Part shown: in pieces, positions 1 to 11,778 of the stretch
Layout: each line of letters starts with the position of its first letter
How positions within the stretch are numbered: position 1 is the stretch's first letter
Assembly (NCBI RefSeq): GCF_042477335.2
Contig: NC_091246.1
Location: 18,473,001-18,537,000 of the forward strand
Direction of reading: 5' to 3'
Length of the DNA: 64,000 nt
From: Ovis canadensis
Lineage: Eukaryota > Chordata > Mammalia > Artiodactyla > Bovidae
Translations under genes and position numbers: made by a program
The notes under the pieces: model-generated
Seen by the model: only the letters and a program-made list of their open reading frames with translations
Database searches by the model: none
Told to the model about the DNA's origin: nothing

Positions 1-696
1 TGGATAGTGGCCTCACTGAAGGGACATGGCCTTGTATCACTACAGTATCTAACTTTCTCAGTATAATGAGAAATTATGTGTTCAAGTAAATGTTTTTTCT
101 TTTTTAAAATAGAAAATAAATGAATATATTTTTAAGCCATTTTTATTCTGAATAGAGAGTTGTAATATTGTGTATTGTAGGCCTCACAAAATTTATTTTT
201 ACCTATGCAAGAACTGTCACTTAGGGAATCAACTTTAGAAACAACGCTTTTACTCAAAATACGTTTAAATACTAGTGATATGCAACTATCATTTTTTTCA
301 CAAATAATATTTATAAGAAGGATAATATACAAAGCAAATAAAAGAGAGTTTCTCTGATATAAGTTACACTGGTTTGGAGGGAAGAGAAAAGCAATATCTC
401 TTCAGGGTCTTATACACTCATCCTCCTTCAATTTTATTTTTATAGGATTCTAAAGGATGTAGTTTGAAAACCACCAATGCAATAAATAATAGATAATTTT
501 AGTAACCTGCATTTTAAATAATTTTATTAGCAACAATAATTATAAAATAATATATATAAATTAATTTATGCCAGATACGTTTCTAAAAGTTCGTATTCAT
601 AACAATCCAAGGAAGGACTGTTATTTTATGGTATATGGATTGTTCTTCCTTAGACTTTTGTTAAACATCACCAGTAAATCATAATATCAGTAGATG
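1..696. other. Intergenic AT-rich sequence, nothing recognised
   Basis: No open frame above background and no repeat recognised with confidence. A short stretch near 440-480 resembles the end of an old MER5-type DNA transposon but is too degraded to call. The stretch ends where the L1 target-site duplication begins. Confidence 0.5.
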
Positions 697-714
697 AAAG
701 AAAATAAAAAGCAA
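697..714. repeat. L1 target-site duplication, left copy
   Basis: AAAGAAAATAAAAAGCAA, identical to 1794-1811 on the other side of the L1. The A-rich target is typical of L1 endonuclease sites. Confidence 0.9.
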
Positions 715-1793
715 AGAAAACCATAGAAAAAATGAAAAGACCACCTAGGGAATGGGAGAAAATATTTGCAAATTATGCAACAGATAAGTGCTTATTCTCC
801 AAAGTGTAGAAACAGCTCATACAACTCAACAACAAAAAGCAAACAACACAACTGAAAAATGGTCACAAGACCTTAATAAATCAGTCTCCAAAGAAGACAT
901 ATATGGTCAGTAGGCACGTGAAAGGATGCTCAACACCCTTAATGATTAGAGAGAAGCACAAATCAAAACTACAAAGAAGTACCCACCTCACACTGGTCAA
1001 ATGGTCTTCATTAAAAAGTCTACAAATGACAAATGCTGGAGAGGATGTGGAGAAAAGGGAGCCCTCTTAAAATTTGTGGGAATGTAAGTTGTTGCAGCTA
1101 CTATGGAAAACTGTGTGGGTGTTCCTCAGTAACTAAAAATAGAATTTCCATATGATCCAGCAATCCCACTCCTGGATGTATACTTGGACAATACTATAAT
1201 TGAAAAAGATACACGATATATGCACCTGCATGTTCATAGCAGCACTATTCACAATAGCTAAAACATGGAAACAACCTAAATGTCCATCAATAGATGAGAG
1301 GGTAAAGAAGGTATGATACATGTATACAATATAATACTACTGAGCCATATAAAGAACAAAAGAATGCTATTGGCAGCAACATGGATGCAACTAGAGATTG
1401 TTATACTAATCAAGGTAAGTCAGAAAGAGAAAGACGAAACACCACATGGTACCACTTATACATGAAATCTAAAATATAGCACAAATGAACCTATCTATAA
1501 AACAGAAAGAGACTCACTGACTAGAGAACAGACAGTGGTTGCCAAGGGGTGGAGGGTTGGGGAGGGAAGGTGTCAGAGTTTGGAATTAGCAGATGTAAGC
1601 TATTGTATATAGGATGGAGAAACAACAAGGTCCTACTGTATAGTACAAGCAACTATATTCAGTATCCCATGATAAACTATAACGAATAAGATTATAAAAA
1701 AGAACATATATATGTGTATAATTGAGTTACTTTGCTGTGCAGCAGAGATTGGCACTCATTTTAAGTCAACTGTACTTCAATTTAAAAAAATTA
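715..1793 (+). mobile_element. L1 LINE, 5'-truncated (ORF2 C-terminus plus 3' UTR)
   Basis: The sequence reads as the C-terminal part of L1 ORF2 (ATGAAAAGACCACC, GGAGAGGATGTGGAGAA, CAATCCCACTCCTGGATGTA) followed by an artiodactyl-type L1 3' UTR and an A-rich end. The 18-base direct repeat AAAGAAAATAAAAAGCAA flanks it exactly (697-714 and 1794-1811), so this is one complete 5'-truncated insertion of 1079 bp. The reading frame is broken by stops. It has no coding capacity now. Confidence 0.9.
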
Positions 1794-1811
1794 AAAGAAA
1801 ATAAAAAGCAA

Positions 1812-2800
1812 TTTCAAGAGAGGCACAAAATAGATTTGGTGAAGATCAATTCATAATTTTCATATAAACTAGTTGAAGTTCACAAACAGAAGGTTGCTTC
1901 CTAATCTTGAGAGGAAACTATAATAAAAATCTATAGGAAATTACTATTCACTAATAATTAATGGAGACAGGTTATACATTCTGATTGAGATCTGGATTAA
2001 GATAAGGATGCCTAGTTTTACAGCTGCAAGGGATTTACATATATCATTAAAAATTATATAGCATAGCAAAACAGGAGTAATTCAAAAGTATAGTATGTTA
2101 AGAAATGGGATAAAAATATAAGGCTTCCATTTTCCCCCAAATTAGTCTACACATTCAATTAAATGCATTCTAATTTTAGCTGGATTTTTTGTGAGGTATA
2201 TGAATACCTGTTCTAAAATGTAAACTGAGGAATAAAATTGTACAACTTGCACACAGTTTTATAAAAGAAAAGGAAGGGGGAAGTCCATATTTAAAACACA
2301 CCAAGAAAGCCACAGTAACACAAATCTTATGATAATCGTTCAGGAACATTTAAATAGTCTGGTAGAAAAGAAAAGAGATCTCAAATATAGACACATGGTT
2401 TTACTGGAATGTGGCATATTGTGAAATTGTCATACTAAAACAGTGGGGAAGTGATAGCTCAGTCGGTCATGTTAAGAAAATGTCTTTATACATGAAAAAA
2501 ATAAAATTTGATCCTTGGATTATCATACATACAGTTGGAAATCAAATATATTAACAACTTACATGTGAAAAATTATTAAATTAATAGGGAGTATAGAAAA
2601 TCTTGAGAACTTTTGGTGGAGGAAAAGCTTTTAAAACATAGAACCTTAAACTAATAGAAAATTGATCTAAAGATATCAATTAGTGATTCACATAAGGGTT
2701 GATAAGTACATGGAAAGATTCTACAACTTGGAAAATCTGAAAACTGATTACAGAATGTTCCATATCAGAAAAATTTTAATTGAAATACCCATAAAGTATT
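1812..2800. other. Intergenic sequence with a degenerate tRNA-like A box
   Basis: AT-rich DNA with no gene. At 2455-2467 TAGCTCAGTCGGT matches a tRNA (lysine-type) A box and promoter, with a weak B-box-like TTTGATCCTTGG at about 2507-2518. The spacing is plausible for an old tRNA-derived insertion, but the acceptor stem is not recognisable, so no tRNA gene is called. Confidence 0.35.
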
Positions 2801-3330
2801 CATTTTCTTTAAAAAAGTAGGTGTATCAAATGTTGGCAAGCATGTGGGCAGGTAGAACTCTGATGGGAGTGTACACTGATATATTGGAAAATGCTATGGA
2901 TGTATTAAAGTTGGACAGGACCCAGTCATTCCGGTCCTGGGAATATGTCTCAGGTAAGTTCTTGCCCATGACTGTAAGGGAATAAGCATGAGGATGTTCA
3001 TCCTTGCATTGTTTCTGGCAAAAGCAGTTTGGCAGCATCTTTGATATTCATCATCTAAGGAATGAGTCTATCATATATAGGCATGCATTCTAGAACAGTT
3101 TGCATAAATGAGGAGCAAATGAACTAGATGTCAATAGCAACATAAATAGATTCTTATCAAAGTGTTGAAAAAATAAGCAAAGTTGTGATTAGTAGCATGG
3201 TAAAATTTATACATCAAATTTAAATACATATTTTACAAGGGTTCATTCATTTTTAGGGAAGGAAATGATAGTAGAATCAGTGGTTTTACGAGAATGTAGG
3301 TGACTTTTTAAAGACTGAGGAAAGCAATGT
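2800..3330 (+). mobile_element. Old L1 (L1M-like) ORF2 3' fragment
   Basis: Degraded similarity to the L1 ORF2 C-terminal region in the same order as at 1000-1300: TGTTGGCAAGCATGTGGG, then AACTCTGATGGGAGTGTACACTG, a CCAGTCATTCCGGTCCTGGG block and a GAGGATGTTCATCC block. No TSD found. It is much older than the 715-1793 copy. Confidence 0.5.
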
Positions 3331-3761
3331 ACATATAAAAAGAAAAAAATACAGAAGAGCATCATTAACTAAAACCTAAGTTTTAAAGCTAAACAAAAAC
3401 ACATGTAAAATCATAGAGAGCAACATAAGGCATACACATATGAAGGAGCTCTGATCAGCAATATAGTTTAATAGAAGGAACTCTCATATATGTAAAAGTA
3501 AAGGAAAGCTGAGTTAAATATCAAAGGAAAGGAAAATTGAGTTCTGACACCATAAAACAACACATAATGGATTGGAAGAAAACATAAGGCATTTAAAAAA
3601 CAGTGTAAAGCTTAGTTAGACAAGATAATGCAAATAGTTTTTAATTTAGTTAAAAAAAATCAGTCATAGATGGGTTGGTCAGCATTGAAGAATGAAAGGA
3701 TGTTTTCAGGGTCAGTGAGAGGCAGTGCTCATCAAGCAAATTTTAAATCAAGTATAACTTT
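3331..3761. other. Intergenic AT-rich sequence, nothing recognised
   Basis: No gene or repeat recognised by eye. Confidence 0.45.
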
Positions 3762-3815
3762 GGAGTGTCTTGGTGGTGCAGTGGTAAAGAATCTGCCTGC
3801 CAATGCAGGGGAGAT
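3762..3815 (+). mobile_element. Bov-tA SINE head fragment
   Basis: The tRNA-derived head (TGGTGGTGCAGTGGTAAAGA, then ATCTGCCTGCCAATGCAGG) matches the start of ruminant Bov-tA. The body and BovB-derived tail are missing. Confidence 0.7.
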
Positions 3816-4580
3816 CATGTGAGAGAGCTCTAGGGCAATATTTCGTTGAATCAATTGAGTTTGACCTTGATGAGCTGAGGAGGAATAGTCTTAGGTAATG
3901 GATTGAGATAAAAATGCATCAGTGAGGCTTCTGGAGATGAAAACAATGTATAGGGGTGCAATAGTCAGAAAAAGAAAGAAAAAGAGGAACAAAATTTTGC
4001 CAGTTTGTAAAGTGCATTAAATATAGTATTCATCAAACATAATTTATTCTCCAGGCAATTGGGAAGCTTTGGAATTTTGACCAAGGGTATATTAAGATGA
4101 AAAGACAGAAAAAAGGTTAATATAGAGACATTGTTCAAGGTCATGTACTTTTCTCACCAATATTGAACTGTGTTTGGTGGGTCTATAAATATTGTTTTTG
4201 AGGGCAGTCATTGGCTCTTCCTCTAGCTTTTAGAGAATCTGACTTATTTGGACTTACACACAGAATAGAAGTAATAACTTTATAGAGCTATTGCCAGCTG
4301 GGTAAAGAAGAACATATTCATTTTGTCTTCAGTTATTCTCCATATTCCCTAGGATGTGTTGAACATTATAAGCAATAGTAGCCAAATGTACGTGAGCTTA
4401 AAAAAATCTGGTTGTATCTCTTATGAGCTCTGTGACATTATGCTCACATTTTTAAGCTTCTCTCAGCAGCTGTGTGCTTACCTGTATAATGGAGCAGCTT
4501 GGTCTAAATTTATCTGTTATCACACGTGCTAATTTTATGGAATAGAGTAGGAACTTAAGAAACATTTGACCCTTCCTACA
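3816..4580. other. Intergenic; MIR-like SINE remnant at about 4395-4570
   Basis: Mostly unrecognised. Between about 4395 and 4570 the order of short matches (GAGCTCTGTGACATTATG, GCTTACCTGTATAATGGAGC, AGTAGGAACTTAAGAAACA) fits a degraded plus-strand MIR. Confidence 0.4.
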
Positions 4581-4589
4581 GTCATAATT

Positions 4590-5064
4590 GGTGTTGTTCA
4601 GTTCCTAAGTCCTGTCTGACTCTTTGTGACTCCATGAACTGTACCAGGCCTCTCTCTCCTTCACTATCTCCCTGAGTTTGCTCAAAGTGATGTCCGTTGA
4701 GTCAGTTAGGATTTGAAATAGCTCAGCTATAATTTCATCACCTACAGTAGCTTTGTTCATGGTAATGCTTCCTAAGGCCCACTGACTTCACATTCCAGGA
4801 TGTCTGGCTCCAAGTGCGTGACCACCCTGTTGTGGTTACTCAGTTCATTAAGATGTTTTTGTACAGTTTTTCTGTGTATTCTTGCTACCTCTTCTTAATC
4901 TCTTTTGCTTCTGTTAGGTCCTTGCCATTTCTGTCCTTTATTGTGCCCATCTTTCCATGAACTGTTCCCTTGGTATCTCTAATTTTCTTGAAGAGATATG
5001 TAGTCTTTCCCATTGTCATGTTTTCCTGTATTTCTTTGCATTGCTCACTAAGAAGGCTTAAGGT
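4590..5064 (-). mobile_element. BovB LINE, internally deleted, with TSD
   Basis: On the minus strand the 3' terminus of BovB (4590-4706) is joined directly to a stretch from the linker and N-terminal reverse-transcriptase region (about 4707-5064), skipping roughly 1.6 kb of the element. The 9-base repeat GTCATAATT flanks the whole piece (4581-4589 and 5065-5073), so the deletion lies inside one insertion. No coding capacity. Confidence 0.85.
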
Positions 5065-5365
5065 GTCATAATTAGTTGTAATTCAAAGAAGATGTGACCC
5101 TAAATTATATTCTTAGGAAACTGAATTCCAAATTCTATATCTTTCACATGCTGTGGAGGAGAGGGCTGCACTACTTTTCAGAATCTTAGGTTTACTCATC
5201 TGTTACCACAAGCTTATTCATAGATTCCATGAGTGAATCCAGAGATATGATATAATGAAAGTACTTTGGAAGCTAAATGTAATATTCAACATTAATTCAT
5301 TCAACATATGTGTAGCAATGGCTTTTTGTGCCACAGAATATAATAAGGATTGGTGGGGAGCAAAT
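5065..5365 (+). repeat. Copy A of a ~300-bp direct duplication (partner 38413-38740)
   Basis: This stretch recurs at 38413-38740 in the same orientation with high similarity, for example CACATGCTGTGGAGGAGAGG against CACATGCTGTGAAGGAGAGG, and shared GGCTGCACTACTTTTCAGAA. Both copies have a minus-strand BovB on their left edge, but with different breakpoints. I do not recognise it as a known repeat family. It may be a segmental duplicate in the OR cluster or an unlisted repeat. Confidence 0.75.
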
Positions 5366-6476
5366 GAAGTCATTACAACCATATATTTTCCCTAAGACTG
5401 AAGGAGAATTCTTCATACAAATATTTTAGTATATGTTAAACAACTTACTGTTTTCTTCCATATGACTTTACAATTTTGAACCTTACAAGACATTTTCCTA
5501 AGCTCCTGACTTTTCATTTTAGAAACAGAGAAAGCAATTCTGAGTGAAGGTAAATTACTTACTCAGAGTGAAGGTAAATTACTTACTCTGTTCTGTGCCT
5601 AATTAATTGTGTGTAGGAAGCAAGTGTTGACTGGCTTTAAAGATCACTCTCTTTCCAAACACTGTGTTATCTTAGACAGGGGAAGTGTGCTATGTTAATT
5701 TTATTGGTTTTAATGGCAATTGGAGAGAGGCTAAATTAAGTAAAACTTGGAATCCAAACAGAATAATGGGCATATGAATAATATGACAACCACAGATTTA
5801 TTTGATCCAATGAGCCAAATTTCTCCTATAAATTATATAGCACTTAGCACAATGTAGGAATACATGGAATAAATGCTTTTTTCCCTGGAACATTTGTGTT
5901 ATACAAAGTTAGTAGAGTGATCCAGGCCAGTAGTAATCAAAATGAGAGATAAAGGGCCTATGGTGGACTTTTGCTTTTATATAATTTCCTCTCTGGTGTC
6001 AAAGTTAACTCTGGAGCTCAGGGGCATTTGATTAAGAGGTACTGATTTTGTTATCCCAAGGAGCTTCCAGAAAGCGTTCATGGAAGAGGTGGTTTGTGTT
6101 TATTAATACGTACAGGTTTAGATATACAAATCATATTGTTTGTTGTAATTTGAACCAGTATTTATTTTGAATATAATCATTTAGGTGATATGGTATCTCA
6201 GGTATTTTTAAAAACATATTTTTAAATATGGTGGTCATAGCAATAGCTAAAGATGGTGAAATGATTGCATTGCAGTTCCATACATTTGGGACAGATTAAT
6301 ATTTTTGGCAGATTATAGGTCTAATACTAGCATTCAGATTGTTTAGATGTTAAAGAAAATATTAGATAACACCTGTTTTTCAATAATGTCTCTAAGATCA
6401 CCAATTAAAGGAATCTGATGTTCTCATTCTATTTGCTGTGGGGATGGCAGGAGAGGCAGAAGTGGTTTTAAGAGGC
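5366..6476. other. Intergenic; MIR-like piece and a 24-bp tandem duplication
   Basis: A MIR-like fragment lies around 5510-5660 (CATTTTAGAAACAGAGAAAG, then TAAATTACTTACTC). Inside it the 24-base unit GAGTGAAGGTAAATTACTTA plus CTCA/CTCT is repeated twice in tandem at about 5541-5588. Nothing else recognised. Confidence 0.45.
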
Positions 6477-6487
6477 AGATGCAGCAA

Positions 6488-6763
6488 CTGCTGCTCTGCT
6501 GCTAAGTCGCTTCAGTCATGTCCGACTCTGTGCGACCCCATAGAAGGCTGCCCACCTGGCTTCCCTGTCCCTGGGATTCTCCAGGGAAGAACACTGGAGT
6601 GGGTTGCCATTTCCTTCTCCAATTCATGAAAGTGAAAAGTGAAAGTGAAGTCGCTCAGTGGTGTCTGACTCTTAGCGACCCCATGGACTGCAGCCTACCA
6701 GGCTCCTCTGCCGTGGGATTTTCCAGGCCAGAGTACTGGAGTGGGTTGCCATTGCCTTCTCTG
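6488..6763 (-). mobile_element. BOV-A2 SINE, full dimer
   Basis: Two BovB-derived monomers are joined by a GAAAGTGAAAAGTGAAAGTG linker. The left end is the GCTGCTAAGTCGCTTCAGTC terminus and the right end is GCCATTGCCTTCTC. It is flanked by AGATGCAGCAA (6477-6487) and AGATGTAGCAA (6764-6774), an 11-base TSD with one mismatch. Short open frames through it are translations of SINE sequence, not proteins. Confidence 0.92.
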
Positions 6764-6774
6764 AGATGTAGCAA

Positions 6775-7765
6775 AGAACACTGTATTTTATTTTAGAATA
6801 CCTAGATTTGAAAATGATTTGGAATATTTTTTCTCTTCTTTAATGCAGCCAAATCATACCTCAGATCTTTGATGTGAAAATTACCCATCAATGGTCTAAA
6901 ATATAGCATGGAACATTATGACACTAAATGATGAAAACTTGAAAGATGAGAAATTAGATGTATCCAGCTAAGCATATAAAATTGATATCTTACCAAAATC
7001 TTAGAAACAGTATTTACAGCAGGTGAATATGGAACATTTTATCATTTATGTACCTCTGAGCCTGAGGAATCATTTCCTTTCCTTGGTTTGAGATCAGTCT
7101 TCTTCTTTAATTGCAGATTTGTTTTACAGACTCAAAAAATGCTTTCAGTTTTATGTATAATATTCAGGATAAAGAGAGGAGATATTGGTAAGCATTAGAT
7201 AATAATCAGAGTGCTATAATTACTTTCTTCAGGTTTTGACTTATCAGTAGATTATTCCTCAGGTAAAACTGATAGATGAATCTATTAAAAATATTTTTCC
7301 TCTGAAGTCCAGAGTTTCTAGTTTAAACTTAGGAAAAAATATGTAAAATAACTCAGATTCTTGGGGACTTTGTGGTTATCTAACTGCTTTTCTACATTTT
7401 GAACTCCATAAACATCCTCCAAAAGACTAGCCATTAGCTTTCCAAGGCAATTTATAAGCTTTTTGGGGCAAGTCAGGGAGGGGTTCAATATTTGAAGGAA
7501 AATGAAATTAAGAATGTAAACACGGAGGATTAAAAACTTTCCCAAACTCCAGGGGGAATGGAGTTAGATCCAATTATAGCATATAATTAGCATGTTCTTG
7601 TTGTAATGCAACTCAAATATGAAACATGTATCACTGTCTACATTACCACAACATTTGAGGATTTTAAGACCCAAACAGAAAAAAAATTATTTAAATAAGT
7701 ATTAGTGATTTGGTGGGGGAGGGGTGGTATTATTTGATAACTTACATTATTTTCATTTGTCTAAC
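6775..7765. other. Intergenic AT-rich sequence, nothing recognised
   Basis: No gene or repeat recognised; a 75-codon open frame on the minus strand at 7318-7545 has no recognisable domain and is within chance expectation. Confidence 0.45.
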
Positions 7766-8030
7766 AATGGCACCCCACTCCAGTGCTCTTGCCTGGAAAA
7801 TCCCATGGACGGAGGAGCCTGGTGGGCTGCAGTCCATGGGGTTGCCAAGAGTCGGAAATGACTGAGTGACTTCACTTTCGCTTTTCACTTTCATGCATTG
7901 GAGAAGGAAATGGCAACCCACTCTAGTGTTCTTGCCTGGAGAATCCCAGGGACGGAGAAGCCTGGTGGGCTGCTGTCTATGGGGTTGCACAGAGTTGGAC
8001 ACGACTGAAGCGACTTAGCAGCAGCAGCAG
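7766..8030 (+). mobile_element. BOV-A2 SINE
   Basis: Sense-orientation dimer from AATGGCACCCCACTCCAGTG to CGACTTAGCAGCAGCAGCAG. The first bases of the element are missing and I found no clear TSD. Confidence 0.88.
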
Positions 8031-9199
8031 TGCTTTCAAATATCAAATGTGTTTCTTAGAATACTACAATGAGTTAGTCCAATTATTCCTATTACACAAA
8101 TGTAGTGGCTCAGACTCTTAAAGTTGAAATATTTTGCTCAAAGTTATTCAACCATTATATGAGAAGGTAAAAATGATCTCAAATTCAGCTTTTGTGACTT
8201 TAGTCCCTGCAGTCTATCTGTAACACTGCCCCATCTAGCACTGATAGAGCCTGAAATGAACTTTTAGAATTTTGTATCCCCACTCTGCAATGGATGCAGG
8301 AAAGTAAGTAGAGAAGAATCTAACAACTGAAACTGACAATTAAATGTCAATAAAAAGTTAAAACTGAACTTCCTCCCCTTCTAGACCCAAGTCAAAGTTG
8401 AAACATATGGAAGAATGTAACCTTTTATTAAAAACAATTTCTCTTTGATTTTAATAACAAAGGTTGCACTCAGAGTCAACCTTTGTCCTAGAAATCATTT
8501 TGCCTTTCTTGATCACTTCCTGGTAAAGCTGTTTAAGATAAGCCTACTTTTTCAAGTTGGTAATTTCTTTTTAACCTTCTAAATATTTTTTAAAAAAATT
8601 TAGTTCACTTCAAATGCTATAAATTGTTTTCCTTGGGCATCTGACATTTAATACCAAATAATAATAAATAACACAAAATCGAGTGTTAAGAGAAGAACAT
8701 TTTCTATATATTTTTCATGTATTTAACTTTCTTATCCTAATTACAATTTTAAGAAATACATGCTTTTGCTATCTTCATTTTAAAGATTTGGAAATTGAGA
8801 AAATAAATAGTATTCATTGCTTGAGATACACGCACACAGACACACATGCACATATATATGAAACAAATTTTTCTAAACGGACAAAATATATTTGATGGCA
8901 GAAAACTTTCTATTTTATTTTCTGTATAATAACATGGTGGAAACTCAGAATATATACTTGTTAACCAAGGGACAATATACCGTATACATTTAGTTCTTCA
9001 AATACTGTGTATAGTTTGTATATTACGAACTTATATGTTGCTTTAATATTTACAGCAACTGCAGTAGTAATTTCTAGTAAAAGACCACCAAAGAATTAAG
9101 AGATGTTGGAAAGAGGAAGGACTTGAACCCCCTTTCTCCAATGTCTTTTGCTGTGTATTCAATCTGAAAAACTCAAAATCTATATATTTTATGTGCTAT
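8031..9199. other. Intergenic; MIR-like remnants and a CA-rich patch
   Basis: Plus-strand MIR-like pieces are seen at about 8090-8235 (TTTGCTCAAAGTTATTCAAC, TGCAGTCTATCTGTAACACTG) and, in parts, 8760-9165. A short CA-rich patch lies at 8829-8858. No gene seen. Confidence 0.4.
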
Positions 9200-11375
9200 T
9201 CTGCATTTTTATTGACACAGAATTGACATATAACATTGTATAAGTTTGAGATGTGCAATGTGTTGATTTGATACACTTATTTATTAATAATGCAATAGAA
9301 TACTACCATAACATTAGCTAACATTTTTATCACATCATATAATTATTTTTTGGTGGTAAGACAGGGTTATCATTACCTTGATGGTAAGAACTTTTAAGAT
9401 CTAGTCTTTTAGAAACTTTTATGTGTATAAGATAGTTTTGTTAACTGTAATAAAAATGCTATACATTAGATTCCCAGAATGTATTCATCTTGTAACTGTA
9501 AGTTTATACACTTAGACCAGCATCTCACCAGTTCCCTTACTCCATAGCCTCTGTTAACCACTATTCTACTTTCTGTTTCTGTAAATTCAGGACTTTTTGA
9601 TTCCACATGTAAATGATATCAGATACTTACTTTGTCATTCTTTGTCTGACATCTCACTTACCATAATGGTCTCAGAGTCCTCCATCCATGTTGTTTCAAA
9701 AGGCAGGATTTCCTTTTTTCTCATATCTGATTATTGTTTCATTGTTTGTATATACCATATTTTCTTATCATTCACCACTTTGACAGACACCTAGATTGCT
9801 ACCATACCTTGGTTATTGTGAATAATGCTATAATAAACAAGCAAGTACAGGTATCTTTTTCATATCCTGCTTTCATTTTCTTTGGATGTATACTCAGGAG
9901 TGGGCTTTGTAGATCATATGGTAGTTTTATTTTTAATTTTTTGAGAGATTTTCATACTATTTTCCTGGTTCCTGAAGCAATTTATATTTCTACCGACAGT
10001 GCACAGGCCTTTCTTTTTCTCCAAATCCTTACCAACACTTGCTTGCTCTTGTCTTTCTGATGACAGCCATTCTGACTAATGTGAAGTGCCCTCTGATCGT
10101 GGTTTTGATTTGCATTTCCTTGAAAATTAACAGTGTTGAGCATCTTTACACGTACTTGTTGGTTGGTTGTATATCTTCTTTGGACAACGTCTGCTCAATT
10201 CCTCTGCCCATTTTTTAATTGGACTGTTTACTTTTTGTTATTGAGTTGTATGATTTCTTTATATATTTTGGATATTAACCACTTTTCTGATACATTGCTA
10301 TATATATCATACATAAGTGAAGTGAAGTTGCTCAGTCATGTCTGACTGCGACCCCATGGACTGTAGCCTACCAGGTTCCACCATCAATGGGATTTCCCAG
10401 GCAACAATACTGGAGTGCGTTGCCATTTCCTTCTCCAGGAGATCTTCCCTCCCCAGGGATTGAACCCAGGTCTCCTGCTTTACTGTTTGAGCCACCAGGG
10501 AAGTCATATCATACATAGGTTGTATTGTATTCTGTTGTTCCTTTTGCTGTGCAGAAGCCTTTTGGTTTGATGTAGTCCCACGTGTTCATTTTTGCTTTTG
10601 TTCTTTGTGCTCTTGGTGTCATATGCAAACCTGATTGCCAGGACTAATGTCAAGAAAATTTTTCCTTATGTTTTCTTCTAGGATTTTATAATTTCAGGTA
10701 TTATATTTAAGTCTTTAATTTATTTTGAGTTAATTTTGTGAGTGGTGTAAGATAAGGGTACAATTTCCTTTTACTGCATATAGCTTTCCAGTTTCCTGAC
10801 AGAGTTTATTGAAGAGACTATGCTTTTCTTATGGAGTATTTTTGGCTCCCTTGTCAAATATGTTTTGACTGTATACGTGGGGGTCATTTCTGGGCTTTTT
10901 CTTTTGTTCCATTTGTCTGTGTGTCTGTTTTTATGCCAGTACTATGCTCTTTTGATTACTAGAGTTTTGTAATATAGTTTGCTGCCAGGAATGCCTTCAG
11001 TTTTGTTCTTTTGACTCAGGATTCCTCTACTTGGGATTTTTTATGACCCCCATACAAATTTCAAGATTTTTTCTAGTTCTGTGAAAAATGTCATTAGAAT
11101 TTTGATAGACATTGCATCAAATGTATAGATGACTTGGGTAGTATGGATATTTTAACAATATTAATTCTTCTCATATAAAAATTGAACTATTTTTGGATTT
11201 GTATCTTCTTCAGATCTTTGATTTCCTTAAAGTCTTATAGTTTTACTTCATGGCTAAATTAATTCCTAAGTATTTTATTATCTTTGGTGACATTGTAAGT
11301 GGGATTGTTTCATTTATGCTTTTTCAGATAGTTTATTATTAGTATATAGAAATGCATTGAATTGTGTTTTTTGCT
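9200..11375 (-). mobile_element. L1 LINE (3' UTR plus ORF2 part), split by a Bov-tA
   Basis: The minus strand reads as an L1 3' UTR (rc of TTTATTGACACAGAATTGAC) followed upstream by the ORF2 C-terminal region (rc of GGATGTATACTCAGGAGTGG and similar blocks). It is interrupted at 10316-10505 by a Bov-tA with its own TSD, which proves the SINE is younger. Many stops are present. Plus-strand open frames such as 9734-10060 are antisense shadows of ORF2. Confidence 0.8.
10316..10505 (-). mobile_element. Bov-tA SINE inside the L1
   Basis: Minus-strand tRNA-derived SINE: the BovB-like tail is on the left (GTTGCTCAGTCATGTCTGAC) and the head on the right (rc of TGAGCCACCAGGGAAGTC). It is bounded by a perfect 12-base TSD, ATATCATACATA, at 10304-10315 and 10506-10517. 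Confidence 0.93.
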
Positions 11376-11757
11376 TATGTTGAAAGTCTAGCCCCCATTT
11401 CCCTCCTCCCCCCAATGCCTAGTACCTTAGAATGTGTCTGCATTTAGAGAAATGGACTTTTAAAAGGTGGTTAAATTAAAATGAGGCCATTAGTGTAGGT
11501 CCTTATACAATCTGAGTTGTGTCATTATAAGAAAAGAACATTTGGATGCACATAGATACACCAGAGATGCTCACCCACAGAGGAAAAGACATAATGAGAA
11601 GGTGAATATCTGTAAGTTAAGGAAAGGCATTAGGAGAAATCAAACCCACCAACATTTTAGACTTCTAATTTCCAGAACTGTGAGCAAATAAATTTGTTTT
11701 TTTTAAGACATCCAATCTGTAATGTTTTGTTATGGCAGCCTTATCAAACTAGTTTAA
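11376..11757 (+). mobile_element. MaLR/MLT1-like LTR
   Basis: The order of blocks fits a mammalian MLT1-type LTR: CCTAGTACCTTAGAATGTG, TTAAATTAAAATGAGGCCAT, TGTGTCATTATAAGAAAAGA, CAGAACTGTGAGCAAATAAA (with an AATAAA signal) and a terminal TTTTGTTATGGCAGCC. Family name from memory, so moderate confidence. No gene content. Confidence 0.55.
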
Positions 11758-11778
11758 CCTCTTTTTCAGCATTGTTAA

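Noticed and set aside
6438-6796. Open frames such as 6438-6629 and 6518-6796, and similar ones at 7742-8002, 28133-28429, 31216-31443, 34474-34740 and 55598-55906, with repeated MSDSVRPHR- or LPCPWDSPGKNTGVGCHFL-type translations
   Set aside because: They are translations of BOV-A2 SINE sequence. The same peptide recurs because the SINE recurs; it is not a protein family.
8683-8895. Short frames in AT-rich DNA (for example 8683-8895, 18206-18517, 63592-63777)
   Set aside because: Low-complexity translations from AT- or CA-rich sequence without domains or gene context.
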